From Hyphomicrobiales bacterium (GTDB lineage: Bacteria > Pseudomonadota > Alphaproteobacteria > Rhizobiales > Rhizobiaceae), in contig NVSG01000001.1 in assembly GCA_002401155.1 (NCBI GenBank), positions 1,067,426-1,126,139 on the forward strand: 58,714 nucleotides of DNA. The letters are read 5' to 3'. Positions 35,605-44,734 of the stretch are shown here, one piece after another. The translations under genes were made by a program, and so were the position numbers. Each line of letters starts with the position of its first letter. Positions within the stretch are counted from its first letter, which is position 1. The notes beneath the pieces are model-generated. The model worked only from the letters and a program-made list of their open reading frames with translations. It did no database searches and was not told the DNA's origin.

Positions 35605-37254
35605 ATGCATATTTCTGGCGATAATTTCAACGAAATTTCCAAACACTTCCAGTGGGAAATCCCCGGCCAGTTTAACATGGGTGTCGCTTGCTGCGATGTT
35701 CACGCAGAAGCAACCCCTGAAAAAACAGCCCTGCTAGAATGGCGCCCAGATAATAAGCCGACTAATTACAGTTTTCAGGATTTAAAAACCGCTTCCAATA
35801 AGCTTGCCAATGCACTCAACAAACTTGGGTTTGCTCAAGGCGACCGACTTGGAATTATCCTGCCCCAAAGTTTTGAAACCGCGCTCTGTCATATTGCGGT
35901 TTATAAATCCGCCGGCATTGCCGTACCGATTGCACGCCTCTTTGCAGCAGATGCGCTTGCGTATCGGTTGAAGCGGGCAGGCGTTTCAATCATCGTTACC
36001 AATCGCTATGGCGCTGACAAACTTGCCGAAACCACCTTGCCCTTGCCGGACTTGAAACACATCATATGCATTGATGAGAAAGTGCCGGAAAATACGATTT
36101 CATTTCACGATATTTGCGACGAAGCTTCATCGGATTTTACACCGGTCGATACCACGCCTGATACTCCGGCCCTGATCATTTTTACCTCAGGCACTACTGG
36201 TCCGCCGAAGGGCGCACTGCATGGACACCGGGTATTGATCGGTCATCTTCCCGGCGTTCAGATGCACCATGAATTCATGCCGCAAGAGAATGATCGCGCA
36301 TGGACACCAGCCGATTGGGCATGGGCTGGCGGCTTGCTCAACATCCTAATGCCATCTCTTTGTTTTGGCGTCCCGGTCATCTTTGGTGGGCTTGATCGCT
36401 TCGACCCGGAAAAAGCTTTTCAACTGATGTCGGAAATGAAAGTTGCAAATGCTTTCATTCCCCCAACAGCCCTGCGGTTGATGAAAACCGTAGAAACTCC
36501 AGCGAAACGGTTTGACCTATCCATACGCACCATCGGCTCCGGTGGAGAAAGTCTGGGCGAAGATACATTCGACTGGGCGCAGCGGGAATTAGGCATCCAG
36601 ATCAACGAATTTTATGGCCAGACCGAGTGCAATCTTGTGCTCAGTTCCTGCGCAAAACTAGGCGTTTTAAAGCGCGGCGCCATCGGCAAACCTGTCCCCG
36701 GTCACACGGTTGCAATCGTTGATGACAATGGCGTTGTTTGCCCCCCAGGAACGCAGGGACAAGTAGCCATCATGCGCCCAGACCCGGTCATGTTCCTCGG
36801 CTATTGGCAGGACACCGAAGCCACAGAAAAAAAATACATCAATGACTGGATGGTCACCGGCGATCAGGCCATCATGGATGAAGATGGATATTTCCACTTT
36901 GTCGGTCGCGATGATGATATCATCAACTATGCCGGATACCGCGTCGGCCCCGGCGAAATCGAAGATTGCCTGATCTCTCATCCTGCGGTGAAACTGGCGG
37001 TAGCGGTTGGAAAACCCGATCCACTCAGATCGGAAATCATCAAAGCATTTGTGGTACTGCAAGATGATATCGCTCAAAGCAATGCGCTCGCAGAAGAAAT
37101 CAAAGCCCATGTGAAATCACGCATGGCGGCTAATATCTATCCACGAGAAGTTGAGTTTATTGAAGAGATTCCCATGACCACAACCGGCAAGGTCATAAGG
37201 CGTCTGTTTCGTGAGCAGGCAAAAAAGGAAGCAGAAGAAAGCACTACTTCCTGA
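35605..37254 (+). CDS. Acyl-CoA synthetase (AMP-forming)
   Basis: A 549-residue adenylate-forming enzyme. The nucleotide loop is FTSGTTGPPKG (about 193-203), YGQTECN follows (about 337-343), the hinge GRDDDIINYAGYRVGPGEIE and the catalytic lysine in TTTGKVIRR (about 524-532). The sequence is closest to the acetyl/medium-chain and benzoate-type branch rather than long-chain FadD. Chain length cannot be fixed. The gene has a clear GGGG ribosome site and ends overlapping the convergent gene by 11 bases. Confidence 0.92.
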   Translation: MHISGDNFNEISKHFQWEIPGQFNMGVACCDVHAEATPEKTALLEWRPDNKPTNYSFQDLKTASNKLANALNKLGFAQGDRLGIILPQSFETALCHIAVYKSAGIAVPIARLFAADALAYRLKRAGVSIIVTNRYGADKLAETTLPLPDLKHIICIDEKVPENTISFHDICDEASSDFTPVDTTPDTPALIIFTSGTTGPPKGALHGHRVLIGHLPGVQMHHEFMPQENDRAWTPADWAWAGGLLNILMPSLCFGVPVIFGGLDRFDPEKAFQLMSEMKVANAFIPPTALRLMKTVETPAKRFDLSIRTIGSGGESLGEDTFDWAQRELGIQINEFYGQTECNLVLSSCAKLGVLKRGAIGKPVPGHTVAIVDDNGVVCPPGTQGQVAIMRPDPVMFLGYWQDTEATEKKYINDWMVTGDQAIMDEDGYFHFVGRDDDIINYAGYRVGPGEIEDCLISHPAVKLAVAVGKPDPLRSEIIKAFVVLQDDIAQSNALAEEIKAHVKSRMAANIYPREVEFIEEIPMTTTGKVIRRLFREQAKKEAEESTTS

Positions 37255-38488
37255 GCTTACCAATCATCGATTTTACCCAAACTTTAGCACGGTTTTTTCG
37301 ATCCACCACTTCAACGATTTTCATGGCATTATTCTTTGCCTGAAGTTCGCTCTCACCCAGACCAATAGTGAGATTGCAAAGCTTCATTCGGTCAAACCAA
37401 ATCTGGTTCATCAAATTATTATCGGAAGTCGCAAGGGAATCCGCGCCTTCGAAATTTTCTTCCGCCAGCAAATCTCTCGATACAAATACGGCCAATTGTT
37501 TGCCGACTGAATAACGGGCATATTCCTCGGCAAATGCAATCTTCCAGAGATAAAACTGGCCGCGTGATTTGAAAACAATCATTGAGGCCATTACTTTGCC
37601 GTCTAAACGAATTGAATAAATATAACAATTCTTCCCCGTGACCAGATTAGCCACCGCCTGACGGGCAAAAGCCGCCGTGCGTTTAAGAACATGAATTGAA
37701 GTGCCGCGCCGCCCCTTCCAGCTCTTGGTTTCAAGCAGCAAAAATTCTTCAAAGCGGATCATCACTTCCCAAAACACATCCACTTTCTCCAGCTGTAATT
37801 CGCCAAGTTCTCCGAGTTTGTTAAACTGCCGCCGCAATTCACGCGCCCGCTTTTTACTGAACGCAGCTTTCATATAACCTTCCGGCGTATCGGGTAAAAG
37901 CGTTGCTCGTTCATTTTCCCCATGCACAACCATCCGTGCCGCCATATCGGGATGTCTCAGCAATTCCTTGAAAAAATCGCTTTCCATCGGTAAATCCTGA
38001 AACAAGATAGCACCGGAATGCTCACTCTCCACTAACGGGATCATCTGGACGAATTTCGATACGACTTCCTTAAAGTCATCCCCATCAATCAGCGGCGTTG
38101 AAAGCGGCGCAAAAGGGTTGCTCCATACCCGCCAGACATTATGCGGGGGAAGACCTACTTTTTCCTGTTGCAACGGCATTGCTAATTTAAGGGTTCTTGT
38201 TTCTCCAAGCACTTCCGTCAGTATCAAAACTTTTTTATGAGGCAGGCCGAGACGCTCTTGCGAAGCAGAAAAGAATGCGGGGTCATAAAATATATTGCGA
38301 TCACGGGAAACATCGCTCAGCCGTTGCAATTCTGCTTCCATATCCTTGTTAAAAACACAGCCATGAAGTGATAATTCCCATTTGGAAGAATCAATCCCGG
38401 CAAGGCTTGCAAGCACGATTGCCTCAGGCTGCTGATAAGCCATGCTTTCGTCAAAGGGCATCTTGAACTGGTCTGAGAACAGGGTCAT
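37244..38488 (-). CDS. FemAB/BioF2-like GNAT acyltransferase
   Basis: A 414-residue soluble protein. The second half carries the BioF2-like acetyltransferase domain: FSKKRARELRRQFNKLGELG, the WKGRRGTSIHVL motif, and a C-terminal GNAT fold with KVMASMIVFKSRGQFYLWKIAF and YARYSVGKQLAVFV. Proteins of this type occur in exopolysaccharide and cellulose loci (CelD, for example). Its ATG overlaps the stop of the flippase gene (ATGA), so the two are translationally coupled and likely act on one cell-surface polymer. The acceptor is unknown. Confidence 0.85.
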   Translation of the reverse strand: MTLFSDQFKMPFDESMAYQQPEAIVLASLAGIDSSKWELSLHGCVFNKDMEAELQRLSDVSRDRNIFYDPAFFSASQERLGLPHKKVLILTEVLGETRTLKLAMPLQQEKVGLPPHNVWRVWSNPFAPLSTPLIDGDDFKEVVSKFVQMIPLVESEHSGAILFQDLPMESDFFKELLRHPDMAARMVVHGENERATLLPDTPEGYMKAAFSKKRARELRRQFNKLGELGELQLEKVDVFWEVMIRFEEFLLLETKSWKGRRGTSIHVLKRTAAFARQAVANLVTGKNCYIYSIRLDGKVMASMIVFKSRGQFYLWKIAFAEEYARYSVGKQLAVFVSRDLLAEENFEGADSLATSDNNLMNQIWFDRMKLCNLTIGLGESELQAKNNAMKIVEVVDRKNRAKVWVKSMIGKLRK

Positions 38489-39915
38489 TTCACCGTCACC
38501 TCTTCACCGTCACCAACACTCGATTTCCTTTGCGGAATAATAAAGATATGCAGACCCAGTTTCCGCTTGGCCACAGCATAAAGAAGCATGCTTTCAAACG
38601 CCAGCGCACAAGTAGTAGCAATGGCCGCGCCATACAGCCCATACATCGGAATCAACGACCAGTTAAGAACAATGTTCACCAGCAAAGTGCCCACATAAAC
38701 CATCGCACAACTGTTTTGTTCACCTGACATTGTCAGCACGGTTTCGGCCGGGCCAACGGTAGAGCGCAGCACAATACCCAACCCCAAAATCCAGATCAAA
38801 CCGGCACCCGATACAAAGCTTTCACCAAACAGCATCAGGAAATATTTGCCCAGAATCATCATCATTATTGCCAGAAACAGTGATGGCCAGAATATCCAGC
38901 GAATGGTTTGCGCAATATAGGCTTCATAGCGCCTGCGATCACCTGATTCCAGATAGGCCGAAAACCGGTGAGCGGTGGCAGCGCGCACCGCAAAATAAAC
39001 AAAGTGAACCAGCGCCAGAGTTTTTACCGCAGCAAAATAAACCGCCACATCTTCAGGTCGCATCAACGCGCTAACGAATAAAATATCCACCGACGTCAAT
39101 AAAACATAAAAGCCCTCAATCAGAAAAATCGGCAAGGCAACCAGCGCCCATTCCTTCATTCGAAACGTCATCGGCCCTTTAGGAACGGCACTTTTAAGCT
39201 TTGAAAGCAGCGCCATAAACTGACCGGTACTGGCAAGATACGTGGCAATGATCGTTACCCCCATTGCCGTCACAGCACTGGCCTCAAACCCGATTGCCAG
39301 AGCGATTAGCATAAAGATCAAAATCATAATCGGACGAATAACAAAAGTCGGAACCAGTGCCGTACCGGGCCAGTCAAAGGCGCGGCACACCCCATCCTGC
39401 ACCTCCTGCAGGGCCAGCATTGGCAGGCAAATAACCGCAAGAACGATTGGAACAACATAATAGTCCGTCATTGAATCCTGAAAATTATAGATAAACACAC
39501 CGCCCAAAACCGCGATCACGGTAGAAGAGAGAAACGCAAAGCTGACGCTGCCAACAATCGTGCCGCGTAACAATTCATCATCGCCTGATTCCCGGTATTT
39601 ACCGATAAACCGCAACACCGCCGTCGGCAGGCCAATGCAGGTCACCGTGCCAAGAATAACAATCACCACCCAGACGCCAACAAAAATTCCGTATTCAAAA
39701 TCACCCATCCAGCGGGCAAGCAACACCTGCGAGAGAAACGCAATTGCCGCGCTGAAAACACGAATGGCAAAAACCAACAGGGCCATGCGTTTTGAAACCG
39801 CATCATCATCCGTGCCATCCAATATCGCATCAGCCTGCTCCAGCCATGGCTGTGCATGGCAAGCAAGTTTTTTCGGCAGTTTTGAGCCGATGGAATGAGA
39901 CAGATTGATTTGCAA
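38485..39915 (-). CDS. Polysaccharide flippase / oligosaccharide-lipid exporter (Wzx/MATE-type)
   Basis: A 476-residue protein with about 12-14 membrane helices and the fold of the MATE/Wzx superfamily: an N-terminal VFAIRVFSAAIAFLSQVLLARWMGDFEYGIF, typical of Wzx proteins, then WLV-like repeats and a central VFYVLLTSVDILFVSALMRP. It should move lipid-linked sugars across the inner membrane. A soluble N-terminal extension of about 40 residues precedes the first helix. It is coupled to the downstream FemAB-like gene. No sugar transferases of the same locus are in the window. Confidence 0.88.
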   Translation of the reverse strand: MQINLSHSIGSKLPKKLACHAQPWLEQADAILDGTDDDAVSKRMALLVFAIRVFSAAIAFLSQVLLARWMGDFEYGIFVGVWVVIVILGTVTCIGLPTAVLRFIGKYRESGDDELLRGTIVGSVSFAFLSSTVIAVLGGVFIYNFQDSMTDYYVVPIVLAVICLPMLALQEVQDGVCRAFDWPGTALVPTFVIRPIMILIFMLIALAIGFEASAVTAMGVTIIATYLASTGQFMALLSKLKSAVPKGPMTFRMKEWALVALPIFLIEGFYVLLTSVDILFVSALMRPEDVAVYFAAVKTLALVHFVYFAVRAATAHRFSAYLESGDRRRYEAYIAQTIRWIFWPSLFLAIMMMILGKYFLMLFGESFVSGAGLIWILGLGIVLRSTVGPAETVLTMSGEQNSCAMVYVGTLLVNIVLNWSLIPMYGLYGAAIATTCALAFESMLLYAVAKRKLGLHIFIIPQRKSSVGDGEEVTVK

Positions 39916-40019
39916 CGAATTGATCCCTTAGTGTCGCGTCAAATTACAACACGCCGTTTAACAAACCGTGTGAACAGGGGCGGTTTGAAGGGATAAGGCG
40001 GCAGTTTTAGGAAGTATGG

Positions 40020-40568
40020 TTAACCTTTAAACCCACCCCCGTCGAGAAACGCCTGTTCTTGCGGGGTAGTTTCACGGCCAAGCACCTCATTTCGATGCGG
40101 AAACCGTCCAAACTGCTTGATGATATCGTGATGCTCAATCGCCGCCTTCAAATTTTCAGGCTTATCAAACGTATCAAAAATCCGCACACATTCTTCCTGA
40201 TCTTTAAGCTCTTCTGAATGCATCAACGGCAGATAAAAGAAGGTGGCCAAATTTTCATCAGCTTCTTTGTCATACCCCTTGGCAACGGCCGCTTTGGCAA
40301 TCGCCAAGCCTTGGGCATCAGCTGCAAAGGTCGCCGGATCACCGCGAAACATATTGCGTGAGAACTGATCAAGTATCAGCACCAGCGCCAAACAATCATC
40401 GGCGTTATTTTCCCAATCAGAAAGCTCCCCGGCCACTGCCTTTGCATGCAGATCACCAAACTTGTCGACAATGCGTTTATCAATCGCATCGTCTTTTTTC
40501 CACCAGCCCTTTGGCCCGATTTCCCGCCAAAAACCGAGTATCTCTTGACCATTTGCCATGGGGATCAT
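40020..40568 (-). CDS. DUF924 family protein
   Basis: A 182-residue all-helical, soluble protein matching the DUF924 pattern: ILGFWREIGPKGWWKKDDAID, LVLILDQFSRNMFRGDPATFA, FFYLPLMHSEELKDQE and FGRFPHRNEVLGR. The family is widespread in alphaproteobacteria and has a TPR-like helical fold, but no function is established. ATG 40568 gives the expected N-terminus. It is divergent from the tusA-like gene, 40 bp apart. Confidence 0.9.
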   Translation of the reverse strand: MIPMANGQEILGFWREIGPKGWWKKDDAIDKRIVDKFGDLHAKAVAGELSDWENNADDCLALVLILDQFSRNMFRGDPATFAADAQGLAIAKAAVAKGYDKEADENLATFFYLPLMHSEELKDQEECVRIFDTFDKPENLKAAIEHHDIIKQFGRFPHRNEVLGRETTPQEQAFLDGGGFKG

Positions 40569-40608
40569 CCTTCTTTTAAGAATTTCATCTTCACTTTAAG
40601 GTTACTTT

Positions 40609-40884
40609 ATGCGTTATCATTACAACAACCAAGTGCCAGTTGGAGTAATGCAATTGACTGAAACCATCCCGATATTGGACCTGCGCGGCCTTAAATGCCC
40701 CCTGCCGGTGTTGAAAGCAAAAAAGGCCATGCGTTCGCTGGAATCAGGAAACCAAATTTGGTTGGAAACCACCGACCCGTTGGCAGTGATTGACGTCCCG
40801 GCATTTTGCAATGAAGACGAACACACCCTGCTTGAAACCATCAAAGCCGATGGCTTTCATAGGTTCTTGGTGCAACACGGCTAA
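40609..40884 (+). CDS. tusA: TusA/SirA family sulfurtransferase
   Basis: A 91-residue protein with the TusA motif LDLRGLKCPLPVLKAKKAM; the first Cys of CPLP is the persulfide carrier. Such proteins relay sulfur for tRNA thiolation or molybdenum cofactor. The start is uncertain: ATG 40609 has TTAAGG at good spacing, while ATG 40648 would drop a 13-residue polar lead that is unusual for the family. It is divergent from the DUF924 gene and its stop overlaps that of the next gene by four bases. Confidence 0.87.
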   Translation: MRYHYNNQVPVGVMQLTETIPILDLRGLKCPLPVLKAKKAMRSLESGNQIWLETTDPLAVIDVPAFCNEDEHTLLETIKADGFHRFLVQHG

Positions 40885-41771
40885 TTTTCTATCTTGGGCT
40901 GCACCAAAACAACCCCGAAAATCATCACGCCCAGCGCCAGCCACACCTCGCTGGCGTGGCTTTCTCCCATGAACAAAACCCCGATAAATACTGCGGACAT
41001 AGTAACGACATAGGCAATCTGGCTGGCAAAAACCGAACCGGCAATGCCCACCAGCCAGATATATCCGGCATAGGAAATTGCATGCAAAATGGAGGCCATC
41101 AACAGCGACCATTCCGGCGCTTCCCACGGCCCGGATAAATCTACCCAAGCATCGAACACCACCACCAAGATACCGGAAATAAAGAGCCCAATGACAGATG
41201 CCATTAGCAACGTAGTGATTGGTTCAGAATTTTTCGGCGTTTGAGTAGCCAGATAGTTGGTCTCGATCCCGTAGAAAAATGGCGCAATCAGTGCCAGCAG
41301 CGCAAATACCGCCTGTCCGGGTTTGGGCAGGCTAGCCTCTGGTGCCACCAACAGAACAACCGCGATCATCCCCAAAGCCACACCGATAATTCGAACCGGA
41401 GAGAGTCTTTCAATGCGGAAAACCAATGCGATTATCAAGGCAAACATCGGCACAGTCGCAATGATAATTCCCAATATTCCGGCAGGTAAATGGGGTGCCG
41501 CCAGATATGAAAATCCGTTCGGCACCAACGTCCCAACAAAAGAAAGTATCGTGTAAAAAACCAGAGTTCGCCGGTTAATTACAATCCTCAGTCGAAGCGC
41601 CAAAGCCAGCGCACCAAGCACAATGATAGCCACCACAAACTGCCAGAAAATCACCCCAAACGGGTGATGCCCGGTAGAAACAGCAATTTTTGAAAGCGGA
41701 ATAGTTGCTCCCCAAACCAAGCCAAGAACGACAAGCGCAATCCAGCTTTTGAAACGTCCGAAAATACCCAT
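40881..41771 (-). CDS. DMT-superfamily transporter (two EamA domains)
   Basis: A 296-residue protein with ten predicted membrane helices in two EamA halves. The first begins VLGLVWGATIPLSKIAVSTG, and the second half has ALIAPFFYGIETNYLA and a glycine-rich GIAGSVFASQIAYVVTMSAV. Family members export amino acids, metabolites or drugs; no substrate can be assigned. It begins 13 bases after the glutaryl-CoA dehydrogenase gene on the same strand, so it may be in the same transcript, which hints at a linked catabolic role, but this is weak. Confidence 0.87.
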   Translation of the reverse strand: MGIFGRFKSWIALVVLGLVWGATIPLSKIAVSTGHHPFGVIFWQFVVAIIVLGALALALRLRIVINRRTLVFYTILSFVGTLVPNGFSYLAAPHLPAGILGIIIATVPMFALIIALVFRIERLSPVRIIGVALGMIAVVLLVAPEASLPKPGQAVFALLALIAPFFYGIETNYLATQTPKNSEPITTLLMASVIGLFISGILVVVFDAWVDLSGPWEAPEWSLLMASILHAISYAGYIWLVGIAGSVFASQIAYVVTMSAVFIGVLFMGESHASEVWLALGVMIFGVVLVQPKIEN

Positions 41772-41784
41772 TCAAACACCGCTC

Positions 41785-43008
41785 TTAAAAGAATGCCTGA
41801 ATGCCGGTCTGTGCCCGGCCCAAGATCAACGCATGTACATCATGAGCACCTTCATAGGTGTTCACCGTTTCAAGGTTTTGCGCATGGCGCATCACATGAT
41901 ATTCGATGGAAATGCCGTTGCCGCCATGCATATCACGGGCCATACGGGCGATATCCAGCGCCTTGCCACAGTTATTACGCTTGATAAGAGAAATCATTTC
42001 AGGCGCAGCTTTTGCTTCATCCATCAATCGACCAACCCGGAGCGAAGCCTGTAACCCAAGCGCTATTTCCGTCTGCATATCGGCCAATTTCTTCTGAAAA
42101 AGCTGCATTCCGGCAAGCGGTTTATTAAACTGCTTACGGTCCAAACCATATTGGCGCGAACGATGCCAGCAATCTTCGGCTGCCCCTATCACACCCCAGG
42201 CAATACCGTAACGGGCCCGGTTGAGACATCCAAACGGCCCTTTTAGGCCGGAAACATGGGGCAATAAATGTTCTTCCCCAATCTCGACACCCTCAAGAAC
42301 AATTTCGCCGGTAGTGGATGCGCGCAGGGAAAGTTTGCCGTCAATTTTCGGCGCACTTAATCCCTTCATGCCTTTTTCCAGCACAAAACCACGTATCTTG
42401 CCCTCATGGGCATCAGATTTTGCCCAAACAACAAAAACATCGGCAAAAGGTGAGTTGGAAATCCACGTTTTTGTCCCGTTGAGCACATAGCCACCCTGCA
42501 CTTTCGTTGCCGTGGTTTTCATACTGCCGGGATCAGAACCTGCATCAGGTTCTGTCAGACCAAAACAACCAATCCATTCGCCGGAAGCCAGTTTCGGCAG
42601 ATATTTCATACGTTGCTCTTCGCTGCCATAGGCATAGATCGGGTACATCACCAAGGACGATTGCACGCTCATCATCGAGCGATAACCACTATCGACCCGC
42701 TCCACTTCGCGCGCCACCAAACCATAGGCCACATAGCCTGCACCAATTCCGCCATATTGCTCCGGAATGGTGGCACCAAGCAGCCCCATTTCACCCATTT
42801 CGGCAAATATTTCAGGAGCTGCAGTCTCATTGAGATAGGCGTCTTTCACCCGGGGCATTAATTTCCCTTGTGCATAGGCTTGTGCTGAATCGCGGATCAT
42901 CCGCTCTTCTTCGCTCAGCTGGTCCTCCAGCAAAAACGGGTCTTCCCAATTAAATGATCCCAATGATGGCTGGCTCTTTGCCTCAAGTTTCGGTGCTTCA
43001 CTACTCAT
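41785..43008 (-). CDS. gcdH: Glutaryl-CoA dehydrogenase
   Basis: A 407-residue acyl-CoA dehydrogenase that oxidises and decarboxylates glutaryl-CoA to crotonyl-CoA in lysine and tryptophan breakdown. The start [37 protein letters not shown] (substrate loop) and the end [18 protein letters not shown] with the catalytic Glu386 match glutaryl-CoA dehydrogenases rather than ordinary acyl-CoA dehydrogenases. ATG 43008 with TTGGAG ahead is preferred to the longer frame to 43077. It passes electrons to EtfAB (17.4-19.1 kb). It is divergent from the RAM-P450 pair. Confidence 0.92.
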   Translation of the reverse strand: MSSEAPKLEAKSQPSLGSFNWEDPFLLEDQLSEEERMIRDSAQAYAQGKLMPRVKDAYLNETAAPEIFAEMGEMGLLGATIPEQYGGIGAGYVAYGLVAREVERVDSGYRSMMSVQSSLVMYPIYAYGSEEQRMKYLPKLASGEWIGCFGLTEPDAGSDPGSMKTTATKVQGGYVLNGTKTWISNSPFADVFVVWAKSDAHEGKIRGFVLEKGMKGLSAPKIDGKLSLRASTTGEIVLEGVEIGEEHLLPHVSGLKGPFGCLNRARYGIAWGVIGAAEDCWHRSRQYGLDRKQFNKPLAGMQLFQKKLADMQTEIALGLQASLRVGRLMDEAKAAPEMISLIKRNNCGKALDIARMARDMHGGNGISIEYHVMRHAQNLETVNTYEGAHDVHALILGRAQTGIQAFF

Positions 43009-43107
43009 ATAAATCTCCAACGCTGGGCCATGCCCAAATCTTGTGTCTTGCCGGGAGTTTCTCTCCACGTTATTCATTGGTAATGAGTTTTTTCAAAAAG
43101 GTGAACC

Positions 43108-43344
43108 ATGAAACCAATTTTTCTGATGATTAAAACAGAGGTGGGCAAAGCCTATGATCTGGCAGCCATATTGGCCGATATGGAAGTGGCCTCGGAGATA
43201 TATTCAATTTCCGGAGAATACGATCTAATGGTCAAAATCTACGTGGATGACGAAACAGACATTGGGCGTAAAATCGCAGAAATGGTGGTCGATCAACCTT
43301 TGGTTAGAGAAACCTATACGCTAATCACCCACCGCACATTCTAA
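43108..43344 (+). CDS. Stand-alone RAM-domain (Lrp/AsnC ligand-binding) protein
   Basis: A 78-residue protein that is only the ligand-binding half of Lrp/AsnC regulators, with no helix-turn-helix. The text MKPIFLMIKTEVGKAYDLAA, VASEIYSISGEYDLMVKIYV and LVRETYTLITHRTF matches the RAM fold. Stand-alone RAM proteins form rings that bind amino acids or other small ligands and can act with full Lrp proteins. Its stop lies four bases before the P450 gene, so both should be on one transcript. An amino-acid or catabolite sensor for lysine-type breakdown is a guess. Confidence 0.88.
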   Translation: MKPIFLMIKTEVGKAYDLAAILADMEVASEIYSISGEYDLMVKIYVDDETDIGRKIAEMVVDQPLVRETYTLITHRTF

Positions 43345-43348
43345 CGCA

Positions 43349-44554
43349 ATGAAATTCTCCATTGATCCGGGAAATCCGGAGTTTTTCAACAATCCCTATC
43401 CAGTTTATGAAGAAATGCGGTCCCACGGGCCAGCAATCTACTGGGAAGACTACAGCATGACCTGCTTCACCCAATATGAGCCGGTTAATCTGGCCTTGAG
43501 GGAACGAAAATTTGGCCGCGATTTTTCTGCAACCCTGACCCGTAAAGAAGTTGGCCTGCCGGAAATCAAACCCCACGTTAAATCATTCTATGATTTTGAT
43601 CGTCATTCGCTGTTGGAGCTGGAACCCCCGGCCCACACGCGCCTGCGCAAATTGATAAACCGGGCATTTTTATCGCGTCATATCGAAAAGTTGCGCCCGG
43701 AAATTGAAATTTTAGCCCATAAGCTGATCGATGAATTTCCAACCAATGGTGATTTTGACTTGTTATCGCTTTACGCGGAAAAAATTCCGGTCATCGTCAT
43801 CTCCAGACTGCTCGGCATACCGGAAGAAATGAGCGATCAATTGCTGATCTGGTCCCATAATATGGTCGCCATGTACCAGTTTAACCGCAGCCGCGAGATT
43901 GAAGATGCGGCAGTGATTGCCACCGATGCGTTTTCCAATTTCATGCGCAGCTACACCGAACAACGGCGTAATCAACCGGCTGATGATCTCATCAGCTTGT
44001 TAATCGCGGCGCGCGAAGATGGCCAGCAATTAAGCGAAGATGAGTTGATCACCACATGCATATTGCTGCTTAATGCAGGGCATGAGGCAACAGTGCACGC
44101 AATCGGAAATGGCGTAAAAGCATTGTTGCAGGCAGGGCCTGAGACAAGATATGAGTTCGGTAATTTCCCCGATAAATTCCGCAATGTGGACGAGTTGATG
44201 CGCTACGACCCACCGCTCCATATGTTCACTCGCTACGTGCTGGAAGATACGGAGATGGCAGGGGTCAGTTTAAAAAAAGGTCAAACGATCGGCCTGCTTT
44301 TAGGGGCTGCAAATCATGACGGGCAGAAATATGAAAACCCGACCAAAATTGATTTTGAACGCGGCGGCATTGGTCATGTGGGGTTTGGTGCCGGCATCCA
44401 CTTTTGCATCGGCGCACCTTTGGCAAGATTGGAAATGCAAATCGCCATAGACGTATTATTTGAACGCCTACCAAATCTACAACTGGCAGAAACACCGATC
44501 TATGCAGACCGCTTCCATTTCCACGGCTTAGAAAAGCTCATGCTAACGAAATAA
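43349..44554 (+). CDS. Cytochrome P450
   Basis: A 401-residue soluble P450. The heme ligand is Cys353 in FGAGIHFCIGAPLARLE, the I-helix AGHEAT is at 243-248 (so the acid-alcohol pair is Glu-Thr-like), and the K-helix E-x-x-R is in ELMRYDPPLH. The start MKFSIDPGNPEFFNNPYPVYEEM is typical of bacterial class I P450s. No ferredoxin or ferredoxin reductase gene is next to it, so its redox partners must be elsewhere. The substrate is unknown. It starts four bases after the RAM gene. Confidence 0.93.
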   Translation: MKFSIDPGNPEFFNNPYPVYEEMRSHGPAIYWEDYSMTCFTQYEPVNLALRERKFGRDFSATLTRKEVGLPEIKPHVKSFYDFDRHSLLELEPPAHTRLRKLINRAFLSRHIEKLRPEIEILAHKLIDEFPTNGDFDLLSLYAEKIPVIVISRLLGIPEEMSDQLLIWSHNMVAMYQFNRSREIEDAAVIATDAFSNFMRSYTEQRRNQPADDLISLLIAAREDGQQLSEDELITTCILLLNAGHEATVHAIGNGVKALLQAGPETRYEFGNFPDKFRNVDELMRYDPPLHMFTRYVLEDTEMAGVSLKKGQTIGLLLGAANHDGQKYENPTKIDFERGGIGHVGFGAGIHFCIGAPLARLEMQIAIDVLFERLPNLQLAETPIYADRFHFHGLEKLMLTK

Positions 44555-44576
44555 GCACACGAATCTATCCGTAATT

Positions 44577-44694
44577 TTCCCTTGCTCCATCCCATCGGTA
44601 TCTACCACGCCGCAGGCGAGAGCGAAGAGCGACAGCGCTAATGCGCCGCGCCTCGCAAGGCCCGAACGAAAGTGAGGATACGCCGTGAGAGAGA
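44577..44694. repeat. Convergent-gap repeat element, half element (copy D)
   Basis: From CCCTTGC it follows the central and right part of copy A (CTACCACGCCGCAGGCGAGAGCGAAGAGCGA, compared in pieces), has the core AGCGCTAATGCGCCGCGC, then ends GAGGATACGCCGTGAGAGA. It lies between the convergent P450 and FeeM-like genes. Confidence 0.78.
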
Positions 44695-44707
44695 AAGTCA
44701 CTCTTAA

Positions 44708-44734
44708 TTAGTGATCGCCAAAGGCGATCTCTAA
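44708..44734 (-). terminator. Terminator of the FeeM-like gene
   Basis: TTAGTGATCGCC (44708-44719) and GGCGATCTCTAA (44723-44734) form an almost perfect stem with an AAA loop, directly after the TGA stop. The minus strand runs on into T-rich sequence and repeat copy D. Confidence 0.75.
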
